Origin: Bacteroidales bacterium
GTDB lineage: Bacteria > Bacteroidota > Bacteroidia > Bacteroidales > Muribaculaceae
Assembly (NCBI GenBank): GCA_910575615.1
Contig: CAJTEX010000027.1
Location: 1-34,846 of the forward strand
Direction of reading: 5' to 3'
Length of the DNA: 34,846 nucleotides
The notes under the pieces were generated by a model. That model was not told where the DNA came from, searched no databases, and saw nothing but the letters and a program-made list of their open reading frames with translations. Positions 33,344-34,846 of this stretch are shown here, in pieces; within the stretch, counting starts at the first letter, position 1, and each line of letters begins with the position of its first letter. The translations under genes were made by a program, and so were the position numbers.

Positions 33344-33362
33344 TAGTACACTTTTAGTACAC
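33344..33362. repeat. TAGTACAC direct repeats with 11-bp period
   Basis: TAGTACAC occurs at 33344-33351 and 33355-33362, about 90 bp before the truncated integrase. The period equals that of the GTACAAAAT pair beside mnmE at 24412-24431. They are candidate binding sites for the integrase or its excisionase. Confidence 0.55.
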
Positions 33363-33425
33363 GTTGTTTGTTATAGAACTGTTAAAGACTCTTTAACCCA
33401 ATTTTACCTTTTGCGTTAGTATAGG

Positions 33426-33433
33426 TAAATTTG
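33426..33433 (+). promoter_or_regulatory. -7 box of the second integrase gene
   Basis: TAAATTTG lies 16 bp before the integrase ATG. A near-match -33 box (TTTT) is 20 nt upstream. Confidence 0.5.
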
Positions 33434-33449
33434 TAGAAAAGAAACTATT

Positions 33450-33827
33450 ATGGCAAATATCAAGACTAAGAACAAACAAAACCCGAAACTACAACAAGCC
33501 ACTTTGAGCGACGGTCGAGCAAGTCTATATCTTGAATTTTATCTCGGTCGTACCGAAACACCTGTTCTTGATGAGGACGGCAATCCGGTATATTATACCG
33601 CCGGAGCAATGAAAGGCAAACCTAAGTACAAAATCAAACATGACCGCCGAAAAGAAAATCTCAATCTCTACATTTGGATTGCACCTCGAACCCAACAAGA
33701 ACGGCTACAAAACAAAAACACACTCGCACTTGCCGAAAAAATAAGGTTTGAGCGAGAGCAACAACTATTGGAGGATAGAGAGGGGTATCGCTTAAAGAAA
33801 GAGCGTGAAGTCATCTTGACTTTTTGA
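33450..33827 (+). pseudogene. N-terminal stub of a second tyrosine integrase
   Basis: The first about 117 residues are the arm-binding N-terminal domain of a Bacteroides-type tyrosine recombinase: DGRASLYLEFYLGRTETPV, YKIKHDRRKENLNLYIWI, and the helix NTLALAEKIRFEREQQLLED. The intact protein would be about 400 residues with a catalytic C-terminal half. That half is missing because an IS5-type element starts at about 33801; the last residues (VILTF) come from the IS. Nothing resembling the missing part lies beyond the IS, so flanking DNA was deleted or lies outside the window. The right-hand island can no longer excise with its own enzyme. Confidence 0.85.
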
Positions 33828-34702
33828 GTCTGTTAATGTGTTTAAGAAATATCACATAGAATGCCAGGAGATTCCACCCTTTCCAGCTGGAAACCGTTTT
33901 GTCGAAACGATTGAGCACGGATCGGAAAGAGTCCATCCAGGCATTTGTCCTCTCAATGCTATATCTGAGAGACAGGAGTTTTCTGTCCAAAAGATATTTC
34001 TCATCGTTTTTGGTATGATTGTTGAAATCTACATTAGCAATGACTCCGGCACTGTCACATTTTCTTCTGAAATCGTGACAGTCAAATCCGGCATCGGCAT
34101 TGAGGAAAAGGCCGTCAATGGAAATTCCTGCGTTATCCATCATGCCAAAAATCTGGTCAAGCGACGTTCCAATCTCATGAACATCATGGTGCTTGCCGGA
34201 TTTTGGCTCAGACATAGCCACCGGAATGCCCTGGCGGTCAGTAATAAATATGGCATTGGTGGTCTGAGCCGCTTTATGCGCTGCTCCACCTACTTCCTCT
34301 CCTCCGCGTCGTGCCACGGTATGGCTGCCGTCAAGGTCGGCACTGGAGAGGTCTATCATGTCGCGATTGCGTCCAAGCGGCGATTCCCAACTTTTTTGCC
34401 ACGAACCGTCCTTGCACCACTGCCGAAACTTCCCAAAGATTGTTTTATAATGGAGGACTACTTCGGTGAATATCGCCATAGTGGGAATCATGTGCCATTG
34501 GCAGCCTGTCTTGAGCTTGTACAATATGCACTGGATGACCTCGCAAAGGTCTCCCTTGCATGTGTAGCCTCGTTTGGCGGTTGTCAGATACGGCAGGATT
34601 TCCATTCTTGGCAGGATTTCCATTCTTATGGTGTCTTTATCTATGAGTTCTATCAATTCAAGGAGTGTTTAGGTGTGTTTTTTCTCATTACACTTAACAC
34701 TC
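33801..34702. mobile_element. IS5-type insertion sequence, about 0.9 kb
   Basis: The element carries one DDE transposase. Probable terminal inverted repeats are GAGCGTGAAGT (33801-33811) and the reverse complement of GAGTGTTAAGT (34692-34702), matching at 9 of 11 positions. The left repeat overlaps the transposase stop, as in compact ISs. The bases beyond the two ends do not form an obvious target duplication, which fits an adjacent deletion. It truncates the integrase at 33450. Confidence 0.7.
33811..34656 (-). CDS. IS5-family DDE transposase
   Basis: The 281-residue transposase cuts and joins the IS ends. It begins with a DUF4096-type domain (ILPYLTTAKRGYTCKGDLCE, CQWHMIP) and has a complete DDE triad: D109 in LDGSH, D188 in NADAGFD and E235 in RYSIERTNAWMD. 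The frame opens at TTG 34656; ATG codons at residues 12 and 18 are equally plausible starts. They lie in a perfect 18-bp tandem duplication (34592-34627) that doubles the hexapeptide RMEILP near the N-terminus, so the extra copy may be a recent slip. The catalytic part is intact, so the IS is probably still active. Confidence 0.9.
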   Translation of the reverse strand: MIELIDKDTIRMEILPRMEILPYLTTAKRGYTCKGDLCEVIQCILYKLKTGCQWHMIPTMAIFTEVVLHYKTIFGKFRQWCKDGSWQKSWESPLGRNRDMIDLSSADLDGSHTVARRGGEEVGGAAHKAAQTTNAIFITDRQGIPVAMSEPKSGKHHDVHEIGTSLDQIFGMMDNAGISIDGLFLNADAGFDCHDFRRKCDSAGVIANVDFNNHTKNDEKYLLDRKLLSLRYSIERTNAWMDSFRSVLNRFDKTVSSWKGWNLLAFYVIFLKHINRLKKSR

Positions 34703-34726
34703 CTTATTGTATTTTGTATGTTTAAA

Positions 34727-34846
34727 TTTAGTAGATGACAAAATTTAAATTTATGCTGTTAAACATCTAATTTTCAAGTGATTAAATTTGCAAAAGTCCC
34801 TGGAATTTAGTAATTTAAAGGAAAAGTTTGGTCGCTTTTTCTCATG
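34727..34846. mobile_element. Second copy of the repeated element terminus
   Basis: Bases 34727-34837 are the exact reverse complement of 1-111. The element's outer end (TTTAGTAGATGAC...) is at 34727, 24 bp beyond the IS5-type element, and it runs off the window to the right. The final bases, CTCATG, could be the start of its first gene. The left and right copies are in inverted orientation. No family could be assigned. Confidence 0.7.

Noticed and set aside
1-34846. Compound transposon bounded by the inverted repeats
   Set aside because: The interval contains core genes such as mnmE, so a mobile unit of this extent is unlikely; a contig ending in a multicopy element explains the ends better.

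Overview
The window is Bacteroidales DNA. About fifteen genes are preceded or flanked by the Bacteroidetes-type -7 box TAnnTTTG, and in the clearest cases a TTTG -33 box lies 20 nt upstream. The gene families (BmgA/MobA-MobC mobilisation, DUF3408, DUF6371, DUF3987, Bacteroides-type tyrosine integrases) also belong to this order. The housekeeping part (about 24.5-30.6 kb) is clearly GC-rich and encodes MnmE, a MATE exporter, a cellobiose phosphorylase and a MutT-type Nudix enzyme. A gut Muribaculaceae-like genome fits, but that family-level guess is weak. The two flanks are more AT-rich accessory DNA.

Left accessory region (1 to about 24.4 kb). This looks like an integrated mobilisable element abutting the 3' end of mnmE. 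Reading leftwards from mnmE it has: a regulator with a zinc-knuckle and four HTH repeats; a tyrosine integrase; an AAA/DUF4143 ATPase with two unknown proteins; an AraC/GyrI regulator; an unknown gene and a guanidine-modifying (agmatine deiminase/PAD-like) enzyme; several decayed cargo genes; a higBA toxin-antitoxin locus whose toxin gene is split by a 220-bp MITE; a replication/mobilisation block (HTH, DUF3987 with a frameshift, DUF6371, DUF3408, candidate oriT, MobC, relaxase, membrane accessory protein); and a five-gene operon in which an HTH-ImmA/IrrE metalloprotease and a small unknown protein precede type I restriction-modification genes hsdM-hsdS-hsdR. hsdR is cut at its helicase domain by a repeat element lying at the window start.

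Chromosomal core (24.5-30.6 kb). mnmE and a MATE gene diverge from mirror-image promoters, then come cellobiose phosphorylase and a convergent mutT-like gene. MnmE carries an unusual Ser/Gly/Asp-rich insertion inside its GTPase domain.

Right accessory region (30.6-34.8 kb). A very AT-rich adenine methyltransferase/restriction endonuclease pair sits next to the N-terminal stub of a second tyrosine integrase. The stub is truncated by an IS5-type element. The window then ends in the same repeat that starts it, in inverted orientation (111 bp identical).

Points of most interest: the protease-headed type I R-M operon with its palindromic candidate operators, the MITE that killed higB while leaving higA intact, matching 11-bp-period GTAC repeats beside both integrase loci, the MnmE insertion, and the uncharacterised ATPase/178-aa/membrane-protein cluster beside the integrase. 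Many cargo genes here are decaying, so the element is probably old or under relaxed selection.
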